Shown in pieces: positions 35,508-43,814 of a stretch of DNA of 64,000 nucleotides (position 1 is the first letter of the stretch; each line of letters starts with the position of its first letter). Origin of the DNA: Betaproteobacteria bacterium (lineage in GTDB: Bacteria > Pseudomonadota > Gammaproteobacteria > Burkholderiales > SG8-39). The notes under the pieces are model-generated. The model had not been told where the DNA came from, made no database searches, and saw nothing but the letters and a program-made list of their open reading frames with translations. Position numbers and translations under genes: made by a program. The stretch spans positions 1-64,000 of the forward strand of contig JACRAS010000043.1 in assembly GCA_016234705.1 (NCBI GenBank). Direction: 5' to 3'.

Positions 35508-37460
35508 TCAGCCGATGGGCACGGGCCGTCCGTTCGCGTACCCCTGGTATCCGGCAAATCCTATTTCCCCAAGCAGCAGAATCAGGGATTCGGACTCGAC
35601 CGCCTGGGCAATGATCCGGATTTCGAGCGGCTGCGCGATGCGCATGAGCGAGGACACGATGAAGCGGCTGTCCTCGTTTTCCGCAAGTGCGTTCGTGTAT
35701 GCCGGCGCAAGCTTGATGTAATGCGGCAGCAGCTCGCGTAACAGCCTGAGCGAATCGCGGTGCAGATTGAAGTTGTCTATCGCGAACTGCGCCCCAAGCC
35801 GTCTGATCTCCGCGGCGAAGCCGAGGCTTTGCGCGGGGGCCCGGATCACGCCGAACTCGGTCATTTCGAACACCAGGCGCGCGGCGATATCGCGCCGGCC
35901 CCGCAGGGCATCGATCAGGCGGCGACGCGAGGCGGCATCGGCCACGGTCTGCGCCGAAATGTTGACGGCAATCACCGGCGCAAGGCTCGCGCCGGCGTCG
36001 ATCCGGGCGATCAGCATCTCGAGCACGCGGCAATCGAGCCGCGGCATCAGGCCGTGGCGCGCGGCCATCGGCAGGAACTGTGCCGCGGGCACGGGGTTGC
36101 TGCCGTCTTCCAGAATGCGCGTGACCACCTCGCTTTGCATCAGCGCGCGTCCGGGCAGGCTGAGGACGGTTTGCGTGTAGAGCGCCAGTTTGCCGGTTTC
36201 GATCGCACCCTCGAGGTGCTCGCGCCAGGCGAGCGAACCGCGCCCGCGCCGGTCGAGCTCGGCGAGTTCGACGAGATCGAAGGTGTCGGGTCCTTTTTCC
36301 TGCGCCCGGGTCAAGGCCAGATCCGCCGCGGCCAGCAACTCGGGCAACGCCGGCGCGCCCGCGTCGAAATGCGCCGCGCCGCAATGGAATTGGATCTCCC
36401 CGGTCAGCGCCTGCTCGGCAAGGGCTGATTCGACGCGGGAGCTGATCGCGGCGGTCAGAACGCCGGCAGCGCTCGCATCGATGTTGACCGCTGCTACGGC
36501 GAAGCTCGCCCCGCCGAAGCGCGAACGAACCGTTGCCTGGTCCGCGCAAGCGCTGGTGATGGTCTGCGCGACCAGGGCCAGCAGTTCATCGGCGCGCTGA
36601 TAGCCATGATGCAGGTTGTATTCCTTGAAGCGCTCCAGCTCCAGCAGCACGAACACCCCGGAGAAGACGTCGCGCTCGGCGCGAAACAGGCCCTGCAGTT
36701 GATGTTCGAGGCCGCGGCGATTGAATAAATCGGTGACCGGATCGCGGTAGGCCTCGCGCTGCAGTTGTTCCGCACGCGCCGATTCGTCCTCGATGAAGCG
36801 TCTGACTTTTCCCGATAGGCTGTTCATGGCGGCGACTACCCGTCCGAGTTCGCGCGCTTTGGGCGCGAGCGCTATCGTCCTGAAATCGCGTTCGCCGATG
36901 GCCGTTGCCGCCCGCTCGATCTCGGCGAGAGGCCGCAGTATGGTGGTGAGGAAGGCGCGCAGGGCGACGAGGGCGAGCGCGTATACCAGCAGCAGCAGTG
37001 CCAGCGTTTGCAGACCGGTGTGCCACAACTGCAGATAGGCGAAATTCGGATGGCTGCTCACCAGCACGCGCCCGAGCTGGCGCCATCCGGAGCTGATCAG
37101 GGATTCGGCAGCGGGCGGGCGCAGCGGAAAAAACCGCGTAAACCACACCGGCACCTCGCCCTGCGCGGGCGCCAGTTGCTTCGCCACCAGGGTTTCGCCG
37201 CTTACCGAAACCACGCGTATGGACTGATAGTAGCCGCGATCGAAGGTGGAATTGACCACCGTCTCGATCAGCGCGCGGTCCTCGAACGGATGCACCGTCG
37301 CCAGCCATAGCGAAAGCGAAGTCGCGGCATCCTGGGAATGCGATTCGAGTTGCTGTTGCACATAGAGCCGGGCGTTTGAGAGATAGATCGCCTCCACGCC
37401 CGCCAATACCAGCAGGAACAGCAGGGACGCGCCGAAAAACAATTGCTTGAAAAGAGTCAT
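35508..37460 (-). CDS. lapD: LapD-like c-di-GMP receptor (degenerate GGDEF-EAL)
   Basis: This 650-residue inner-membrane protein has a first helix (residues 5-25), a periplasmic LapD/MoxY-type domain (about 26-150), a second helix (about 151-173), a HAMP segment, then GGDEF and EAL domains. Both catalytic motifs are lost: GGASF at 316-320 replaces GGDEF, and S-E-V-V-T-R near 443-448 replaces the EAL region, with IDNF replacing DDFG. That is the LapD pattern: it binds c-di-GMP and holds the LapG protease at the periplasmic face. The lapG-like gene lies 30 bp upstream on the same strand. Confidence 0.9.
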   Translation of the reverse strand: MTLFKQLFFGASLLFLLVLAGVEAIYLSNARLYVQQQLESHSQDAATSLSLWLATVHPFEDRALIETVVNSTFDRGYYQSIRVVSVSGETLVAKQLAPAQGEVPVWFTRFFPLRPPAAESLISSGWRQLGRVLVSSHPNFAYLQLWHTGLQTLALLLLVYALALVALRAFLTTILRPLAEIERAATAIGERDFRTIALAPKARELGRVVAAMNSLSGKVRRFIEDESARAEQLQREAYRDPVTDLFNRRGLEHQLQGLFRAERDVFSGVFVLLELERFKEYNLHHGYQRADELLALVAQTITSACADQATVRSRFGGASFAVAAVNIDASAAGVLTAAISSRVESALAEQALTGEIQFHCGAAHFDAGAPALPELLAAADLALTRAQEKGPDTFDLVELAELDRRGRGSLAWREHLEGAIETGKLALYTQTVLSLPGRALMQSEVVTRILEDGSNPVPAAQFLPMAARHGLMPRLDCRVLEMLIARIDAGASLAPVIAVNISAQTVADAASRRRLIDALRGRRDIAARLVFEMTEFGVIRAPAQSLGFAAEIRRLGAQFAIDNFNLHRDSLRLLRELLPHYIKLAPAYTNALAENEDSRFIVSSLMRIAQPLEIRIIAQAVESESLILLLGEIGFAGYQGYANGRPVPIG

Positions 37461-37490
37461 GATCCGATCCCGAGAAGCATAGCATTCACG

Positions 37491-38252
37491 TCAGTACAGC
37501 AATTCCTTTTCCAATTTCTCCAGCAAACCGCGCCACAACCTGATCTGTGACGAGCTGCCCGCACTGGCGTCGCGCTGGCCCTGGCGCACCAGCAGCAGAT
37601 CCTCGTCGTTGAAGCTGTACACCGGAATCAGGTCGGTTCGCTCCGATGCCGGCCTAACCGCGTCTTCCAGATTGTCCAGAACCAAGGGAACGGCTCCGGG
37701 CGCAGGATAGTACGCCAGCACCATGTGTGCCTGGTTGAGGCGCACCGCCTTGACGTAAGTGATCCTGAGGCGCTCGATCGGCACGCCCAGCTCTTTCAGG
37801 GCGAAGTACTTGGCGATGGAAAAGTCCTCGCAGTCCCCGCCGTTGCTGCCGAGCATTTCTGCCGGCGAGGCCCAATAATCTTCGACCCCCCAATGTGCCA
37901 GATCGGTGAGGAAGGGCAAGCGGTTGAAAAAAGTATTGACCGAGCCGAGCAGCTCCAGATCGTTGCCGGAGGGTTGCCGCTGCTCGGCTGCAATGGAGCG
38001 CACGAATTTTTGCCAGCCGCCGATGCGGGTTCCGCTGTCCGGTCCGAATTTGGCCGCGAAACGCTCCACCAGTCCCGCTGTCACGCTGCGCGAAAAGCCA
38101 AGTCCCTGCGTCGCCGCCAGCGCCACGCCCACACCGAGCGCGAACAGCGCAAGATGCCCGAGCCAGCCCTGGCCGCGCCGCCGCTCGGTGCCAGCGCAGA
38201 TTCGATCCGGTTTTGCGCGGAGGCCTGTCGGTAGTGCGTGACGTGCGGACAT
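37491..38252 (-). CDS. lapG: LapG-like periplasmic transglutaminase-fold cysteine protease
   Basis: With the ATG at 38252 this is 253 residues: one membrane/signal helix (GWLGHLALFALGVGVALAATQG) then a bacterial transglutaminase-like protease domain. The catalytic triad is visible as Cys141 (NGGDCEDFSIAKY), His176 (NQAHMVLAYY) and Asp193 (LVLDNLED). LapG cleaves large adhesins at the cell surface unless sequestered by c-di-GMP-bound LapD. It precedes the lapD-like gene in a two-gene operon. Upstream in-frame ATGs at 38279 and 38336 are possible but lie within the divergent promoter region. No LapA-type adhesin is in the window. Confidence 0.88.
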   Translation of the reverse strand: MSARHALPTGLRAKPDRICAGTERRRGQGWLGHLALFALGVGVALAATQGLGFSRSVTAGLVERFAAKFGPDSGTRIGGWQKFVRSIAAEQRQPSGNDLELLGSVNTFFNRLPFLTDLAHWGVEDYWASPAEMLGSNGGDCEDFSIAKYFALKELGVPIERLRITYVKAVRLNQAHMVLAYYPAPGAVPLVLDNLEDAVRPASERTDLIPVYSFNDEDLLLVRQGQRDASAGSSSQIRLWRGLLEKLEKELLY

Positions 38253-38351
38253 CGCCTGATTGTACTCAATCGTGGGCATCGGAGCGCCACCGCCGGGCGC
38301 AAGCTCGGGTACAATCGAATTTGGCTCACTATCCAAGGGAGACGGTTCGCC

Positions 38352-39005
38352 ATGAATACAAAGGTTACGCCAAAGCTTACGCAGGAAAAAGCGCTGCGCT
38401 GGGCGGCTCAGGGGCTGACGGTTCTGCTGGTGCTGGTTGCCGCGGTTGCGGTGATTCTATACTTCAAGATCGACGAACTGGAGGCCACGCTGTCTCAGGC
38501 GCGAGCCGAGGCCGACAAGGCAAGTCAGGCGGCGGCGGCGGCACGCAAGAAGCTGCAGGATGAGTTCAATGCGGCAAAGACCAAATCCGCGGCGCTGGAG
38601 CAGCGGCAGCGCGAGGCGGACAACATGAAGGCCTTGCTCGCCAAGATGGAACCACGACTCGCGGCGGTGCTGGAGGCCGTCGTCAACGCCAAGACCAGCA
38701 AGCCGGATGCGCGAGCCGCCGCGCTCACAAGTCTAGGCGTGATCGGCCAGATCGCCCGCGGAACGAATAACGAGGCCGCGCTCGCGGCGTTGGAGCGCGC
38801 GCTCGGCATCGACAAAGCCAATTGCGTCGCCGGCCTCGCCGTCAATCTCGGCGGCGCCAAGAAAATCGACGTCGCGCCCGATTGCCAGGCCTTGCTGCCC
38901 GGCGCGCCCGCGGCGAGCGAAGCCAAGCCCGCGGCCGCGGCGAAGCCGGATGCAGCGCCCGCGGGCGGGGCCGCCAAAGCCGCTCCGCCGGCAGCCAAGG
39001 GCTGA
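38352..39005 (+). CDS. Hypothetical membrane-anchored coiled-coil protein with Ala/Pro-rich tail
   Basis: From the ATG at 38352 (after AAGGGAGA) this gives 217 residues. There is one transmembrane helix (about 20-38, GLTVLLVLVAAVAVILYF), an alanine/glutamate-rich coiled coil (42-100), a short helical domain (105-165) with two cysteines (residues about 156 and 176), and a low-complexity AAAKPDAAPAGG-type tail. It resembles cell-envelope scaffolding proteins but matches no family I recognise. It is divergent from the lapG-lapD pair, 99 bp away, and may be functionally linked. Confidence 0.75.
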   Translation: MNTKVTPKLTQEKALRWAAQGLTVLLVLVAAVAVILYFKIDELEATLSQARAEADKASQAAAAARKKLQDEFNAAKTKSAALEQRQREADNMKALLAKMEPRLAAVLEAVVNAKTSKPDARAAALTSLGVIGQIARGTNNEAALAALERALGIDKANCVAGLAVNLGGAKKIDVAPDCQALLPGAPAASEAKPAAAAKPDAAPAGGAAKAAPPAAKG

Positions 39006-39157
39006 CGGCCGAATCGGGCGGCAAGCCGAATGAATACCCGGAGTCCGCCGGAAAAACGGATCCGCGAAGTTGCCTGGCCGGCGCGCGCGCGCGCCGGCCT
39101 ACGTCGGTCGCAAGCGTTGCAGCAAACCGAATCCGCACTTCGGTCCGAGACCCAAGC

Positions 39158-39886
39158 ATGATCTACGAACTCTATTACTGGCCCGGCATACAGGGCCGCG
39201 GCGAATTCGTGCGCCTTGCGCTGGAGGAATCCGGAGCCGAATACCTTGATATCGCGCTCTTGCCCGAGAAGCAGGGCGGCGGCGTGCCGGCGATGATGAA
39301 ATTCCTCGACGGCGCCGAGGTCGCGCGTCCCCCGTTTGCGCCGCCTTTTCTGAAAGCGGGCCGCAGGCTCATCGGGCAAACCGCGAACATCCTCCTGTTT
39401 CTTGGGCCGCGGCTAGCGCTCGCGCCGCGCGATCCCGGCGGCAGACTGTGGACGCATCAGTTGCAACTCACCCTTGCCGACTTCGTGCTCGAGATTCACG
39501 ACACCCATCACCCCATCGGCGGCGGCTTCTACTACGAAGAGCAGAAGCCGGAAGCCAAGCGCCGCAGCCGCGATTTTCTTGCGCACCGGCTGCCGAAGTT
39601 CCTCGGCTATTTCGAACGCGTCATCGAGCGCAACCCGGACAGCGACAAATGGCTGGCGGGCAAGCGTCTGACCTATGTCGATCTGTCGATGGCCCAGGTG
39701 GTCGCCGGACTGCGTTATGCGTTTCCGGCGGCAAGCAGAAAAGCGCTGCGCGCCTGCCCCCGGCTGCGAACGCTGCACGACGAGGTTTTTGCGCGGTCGC
39801 GGATCAAGCGCTACGTCGCATCGGGGCGGCGGCCGGCTTTCAACAACGATGACATTTTCCGGCGCTATACCGAGCTGGACGCGTAA
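39158..39886 (+). CDS. Glutathione S-transferase family protein
   Basis: This 242-residue protein from the ATG at 39158 opens with the thioredoxin-fold strand YELYYWPGIQGRGEFVRLALEESGAEYLD, the sigma/alpha-type GST N-terminus with a candidate catalytic Tyr. An all-helical C-terminal domain follows (WLAGKRLTYVDLSMAQVVAGLRYAFP). The frame extends far upstream (to 38822), but that part overlaps the previous gene and has no ribosome-binding site. Its substrate is unknown; it probably conjugates glutathione to electrophiles. Confidence 0.9.
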   Translation: MIYELYYWPGIQGRGEFVRLALEESGAEYLDIALLPEKQGGGVPAMMKFLDGAEVARPPFAPPFLKAGRRLIGQTANILLFLGPRLALAPRDPGGRLWTHQLQLTLADFVLEIHDTHHPIGGGFYYEEQKPEAKRRSRDFLAHRLPKFLGYFERVIERNPDSDKWLAGKRLTYVDLSMAQVVAGLRYAFPAASRKALRACPRLRTLHDEVFARSRIKRYVASGRRPAFNNDDIFRRYTELDA

Positions 39887-40011
39887 CCGGCGCAAGCGAC
39901 AGCGCTGCTCAACTCTTCAAGCGGGCTTGATTCTTGCATCACTCATAGGTTGCGCAACTGATAATTGAGTGGTCCGGACTCGCGACGTGGTCACATGCCA
40001 GAAGAGGATGA

Positions 40012-43000
40012 ATGCGTAACTTCTTGTTTAGCCTAAGAACCAGGGCTCTGCTGCTGGCTGGCGTGGCATTTGCGGTTTTCCTTGGAACAATGGGGTTTCA
40101 TGCGGCGGCTGAACGCCAGATGCGTCTGAAATTCGTCAGAGAGCACCTGCAGGACACGGCAAAGCTGATTGCGGCCCAGCACAGCCATGTCATCGAATAC
40201 GCGCAGCAGCTTCTCGACTCCCTGATTCGGGCCCAGAACGGGCGCCAGACTATCTTGTCAGAGGACTGCCAGCGCACACTCGCGCAGCGGCTCCGGGAAG
40301 AGCCTCGAATCGCCAATATCATCATGGCGCTGCCTGACGGAAGCGTGGTTTGCAGTGCACTGCCGAGCGCTCGGCGGATCAATATTGCCGACCACCAGCC
40401 CCATTTCCGCCAGGCGCTCGCGTCGCCGGGCGTGGTTATCGGGGAAGCGGTTGACAGTCCGATAACCGGCAAACGGAGTCTTCCGTTCTTTAAAGCTGTC
40501 CGGGACTCAAGCGGGCGCACGCTTGCGCTATTTGCGGTTACGCTTGACCTGGCCGGACTCGCAACAGAGTTCGCTAACGCCAAGTACCCCGATGGCGCCA
40601 GGATTGGTTTAATCGACGCCCAGGGAAGGGTGCTTGCGAGGTACCCCGACGCCGAGGGATGGGTGGGGAAGGATGCCTCGGGCACGTCATTCTTCAAGGC
40701 CGTCGCGGCACGCGGCGGCGAGGGTGCGTTCGAGGAACTTGGATTCGACGGCGTGCCGCGTATCTACGGGCTGGCGCGCTTTGCCGAGACCGCGTCCGGG
40801 TCGATATCGCTTTGGTTCGGATTCGAGAAGAAGACGGTTACCGCGGACGTGGAGCGTGACTTCGCATGGACTGTCCTCGCCGTAGCGGGCCTGCTGTTGG
40901 TGACATTTGTTGTGATCTGGGCCGGAGCCGAACGCTTGCTCCTGCGCCCGCTCTCGGTCCTATCGGCAGCCGCGCGCCGAATGGGCCGGGGCGATTTGAA
41001 CGCCCGTACCGGGCTCGAACACGCTCGCGACGAATTGGGGAGGCTGGCGCAATCGTTCGACGAAATGGCGATGTCGATCGAGGCCAAGGACCGACACATC
41101 GTCCTTGCCAATCGCGCGGTCAGGGTGCTCTCGACGTGGAATCAGGCACTCCTCACGCCACGTAATGAAACGTTGCTGATTGAATACCTGTGCCGGGCCA
41201 TTGTCGAGGCCGGCGGCTACGGGGGCGCATGGGTGGGCTTCGCCAGGTCCGACCAGAACAAAACCGTCGAGCCGGTCGCGTGGTGGGGCCTGGATTCCGA
41301 GTTCGTTGCCGGCTTGGGAGTCACCTGGGCGGATACCCCACGCGGTCGCGGCCCGGCCGGTAGCGCGATTCGTCGTGGCACCGCGGTAATTGTGAACGAC
41401 GTCATGACAAACCCCGACATCGCGCCGTGGCGCGAAGACCCGCTGCAGCGTCAGCTCAACGCGATAATCGCCCTTCCGCTGAAGGTGGATGGCGCGGTCA
41501 TTGGTGCGCTCTCGATTCACGCGGCGGAGTCCGAATCGTTCGGTGAGCAGGAGGCCGTGCTGCTCACCGAAGTGGCGGCGGCGCTCTCCTCCGGGATAGC
41601 CGCGGTCCGCACGCGCGAGGCGCACACTCAGCTTGAAGTGTCACTGCAAACCAGCGAGGAACGATTCCGTGCCGCTGCCGAGGCGAGCCTGGATGCGCTC
41701 CTGGTGCTGAAGAGCGTGCGCGATGCGGCCGGCAATATCGTCGACTTTGAAGTTGCGGATATGAACGGCCGCGCCGCGCGCGAGCTCGGCCTGGCGAAAG
41801 ACCAGGTCATCGGCAAGACCTTTTTTCAACTGATTCCAGTCTACAGAACCGCGGAATTTTTCAACAAGTACGTTCATGTCGTTGCGACCAGGATGCCTTT
41901 GGAAGAGGAATTTCCGTTTGACCTGCCCAGAGCGGAAAGGAAGTGGTTCAGGCAGCAGGTGGTCGCAGTTGGCGACGGCATTGCAGTTTCGCTGCGCGAC
42001 ATTACGGTTTGGAAGACAGCGGGTGACAAGATTAGGGAAGGCGAGGAGCGGCTACGGCTGGCGATGGCCGGCGCCCATATGGGGGCGTGGAGCGTGGATA
42101 TGGAGAGCAAAACGTACTCCATATCGGAGGACGTTGGACCGATATTCGGCTTGTCCAAGGAAGCGGGACCCCGGAGAACCCGGGCCCTGATGGAAGCTGT
42201 ATACCCGGACGACCGCGAGGCACTGGCAAAGGCGATGCAGCGAGACCGGGAGACGGCGAAACCGGCACACAGGGAATTCAGGGTGTTGTGGCCGGACGGT
42301 ACGGTCCATTGGGTGGAAGCGCGTAGCAACGTCATTTGCGATAAGGCCGGTAAGCCCGCGCGCAGCGTCGGCGTGCTTACCGACATTACGCAGCGCAAGC
42401 TGGATGTAGTGGCCCTGCAACGCGCCAACCGGGCACTCAAGACGCTGTCGGCGTGCAACGACGCGCTGGTGCATGCGAGCAGCGAATCCGGGCTTTTGCA
42501 TGAAGTGTGCCGCGTCATCGCGGACAAGGGGGGATATCGGATGGCATGGGTGGGTTACCCACGAAATGACGAGGAAAAAACTATCGTCCCCATGGCCTGG
42601 GCGGGCGTGGAGGACGGGTATCTCGCCGCGGTGAAGCACACCTGGGCCGATACCGAGCAAGGCCAAAGACCCATTGCCAGAGCTCTTCGGAGCGGCAAAG
42701 CGGAAACTACCCGGGATGTCCGGGACAACCCCGCGTTTGCATCCGTCGTAGAGTTGGTGGCAAGGCCAGGCTACGTTTCCAACCTCGCGTTGCCCTTACT
42801 CGACGGGAACAGCGTCATCGGCGCAATGAGTATTTTCGCGTCGGAGGCCGACGCGTTTGATGATGCGGAAGTACTGCTGTTACAGGAACTCGCCGAGGAC
42901 CTCGCCTATGGAATTGCCACATTGCGTACGCGGGAGGAGCGCGACCGTATTGCGCATGCGCACCAGCACCACGAGGCAATTCTGCGTAAGAGTCTCGAGG

Positions 43001-43563
43001 ACAGCATTCAGGCTATTGCCTCAACCGTGGAAATGCGCGACCCGTATACCTCGGGCCATCAGGAACGCGTGGCCGAGTTGGCTGTGGCGCTCGCGCGGGA
43101 AATGGGTCTTCCCGAGGAACGGATTCATGGGCTACACCTCGCCGGTGTCGTCCACGACCTCGGAAAAATCAGCATTCCGGCTGAAATTCTTGCCAAGCCG
43201 GGGAAGCTGACGCCTATCGAGTTCCTGCTGATTAAGGGTCATGCCCAAGCGGGGTACGAGATTCTCAAGGACATTGACTTCCCCTGGCCTATCGCAACCA
43301 TTGTTCGGCAACACCATGAGCGGCTCGATGGCTCCGGCTACCCCCAGGGACTCAAAGGGGGGGACATTATCTTGGAGTCCCGAATTATGGCGGTGGCGGA
43401 CGTGGTCGAAGCCATGGGCTCGCACCGGCCCTACCGACCCACATTAGGAATCGACGTCGCGTTGCGGGAAATCGAGCGGGGCCGTGGTATCCAATATGAC
43501 CCGGCGGTCGCCGACGCGTGTTTAAAGTTGTTTCGGGAAAGCCATTACACTCTGGTGACCTAG
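40012..43563 (+). CDS. Membrane sensor HD-GYP c-di-GMP phosphodiesterase (Cache-HAMP-GAF-PAS-PAS-GAF-HD-GYP)
   Basis: This 1,183-residue protein has a signal-anchor (about 8-28), a periplasmic dCache-type sensor (30-280, with FRQALASPGVVIGEAVDSPITGKRSLPFFKAVRD), a second helix (283-305), HAMP, GAF (370-530), PAS (545-670), PAS (680-800), GAF (815-975) and HD-GYP (990-1183). The HD dyad is at 1048-1049 (VVHDLGKISIP) and GYP at 1109-1111 (HHERLDGSGYPQGLKG), so it should hydrolyse c-di-GMP. It is convergent with another HD-GYP gene whose catalytic domain is closely similar. Confidence 0.94.
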   Translation: MRNFLFSLRTRALLLAGVAFAVFLGTMGFHAAAERQMRLKFVREHLQDTAKLIAAQHSHVIEYAQQLLDSLIRAQNGRQTILSEDCQRTLAQRLREEPRIANIIMALPDGSVVCSALPSARRINIADHQPHFRQALASPGVVIGEAVDSPITGKRSLPFFKAVRDSSGRTLALFAVTLDLAGLATEFANAKYPDGARIGLIDAQGRVLARYPDAEGWVGKDASGTSFFKAVAARGGEGAFEELGFDGVPRIYGLARFAETASGSISLWFGFEKKTVTADVERDFAWTVLAVAGLLLVTFVVIWAGAERLLLRPLSVLSAAARRMGRGDLNARTGLEHARDELGRLAQSFDEMAMSIEAKDRHIVLANRAVRVLSTWNQALLTPRNETLLIEYLCRAIVEAGGYGGAWVGFARSDQNKTVEPVAWWGLDSEFVAGLGVTWADTPRGRGPAGSAIRRGTAVIVNDVMTNPDIAPWREDPLQRQLNAIIALPLKVDGAVIGALSIHAAESESFGEQEAVLLTEVAAALSSGIAAVRTREAHTQLEVSLQTSEERFRAAAEASLDALLVLKSVRDAAGNIVDFEVADMNGRAARELGLAKDQVIGKTFFQLIPVYRTAEFFNKYVHVVATRMPLEEEFPFDLPRAERKWFRQQVVAVGDGIAVSLRDITVWKTAGDKIREGEERLRLAMAGAHMGAWSVDMESKTYSISEDVGPIFGLSKEAGPRRTRALMEAVYPDDREALAKAMQRDRETAKPAHREFRVLWPDGTVHWVEARSNVICDKAGKPARSVGVLTDITQRKLDVVALQRANRALKTLSACNDALVHASSESGLLHEVCRVIADKGGYRMAWVGYPRNDEEKTIVPMAWAGVEDGYLAAVKHTWADTEQGQRPIARALRSGKAETTRDVRDNPAFASVVELVARPGYVSNLALPLLDGNSVIGAMSIFASEADAFDDAEVLLLQELAEDLAYGIATLRTREERDRIAHAHQHHEAILRKSLEDSIQAIASTVEMRDPYTSGHQERVAELAVALAREMGLPEERIHGLHLAGVVHDLGKISIPAEILAKPGKLTPIEFLLIKGHAQAGYEILKDIDFPWPIATIVRQHHERLDGSGYPQGLKGGDIILESRIMAVADVVEAMGSHRPYRPTLGIDVALREIERGRGIQYDPAVADACLKLFRESHYTLVT

Positions 43564-43660
43564 ACCCTGCACGTTCGGCGACTTGCTTGCGGAACGGAGG
43601 TGAGGTGTTCCCCCATTTTGAAGGCACTAATCAGAGCTTGCCGTCCCTACTTGCTTCCCG

Positions 43661-43780
43661 CTACGCGTAAAGCTCCTCCCCGCGCCGGATTATCGTTGCC
43701 GCCGCAACGGCGGCGAGCAGATAAACGACGAACGCCACGACCGGCGGGCGGAGTGGGCGATCGAGAACGAAATGGGACAT
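43661..43780 (-). CDS. Possible small single-helix membrane protein
   Basis: In the 251-bp gap between the two convergent HD-GYP genes, a 39-codon minus-strand frame encodes MSHFVLDRPLRPPVV then AFVVYLLAAVAAATII and a charged end (RRGEELYA). The single strong hydrophobic helix is suggestive. There is no good ribosome-binding site and no homologue that I recognise. It may be a chance frame. Confidence 0.25.
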   Translation of the reverse strand: MSHFVLDRPLRPPVVAFVVYLLAAVAAATIIRRGEELYA

Positions 43781-43814
43781 CGTGGTCAGACCGTTCTCAT
43801 GGCCGGCGCCGGCG

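Noticed and set aside
38822-39157. 112-codon N-terminal extension of the glutathione S-transferase frame
   Set aside because: It overlaps the coiled-coil gene in another frame, is Arg/Pro-rich shadow sequence, and precedes the true thioredoxin-fold start.
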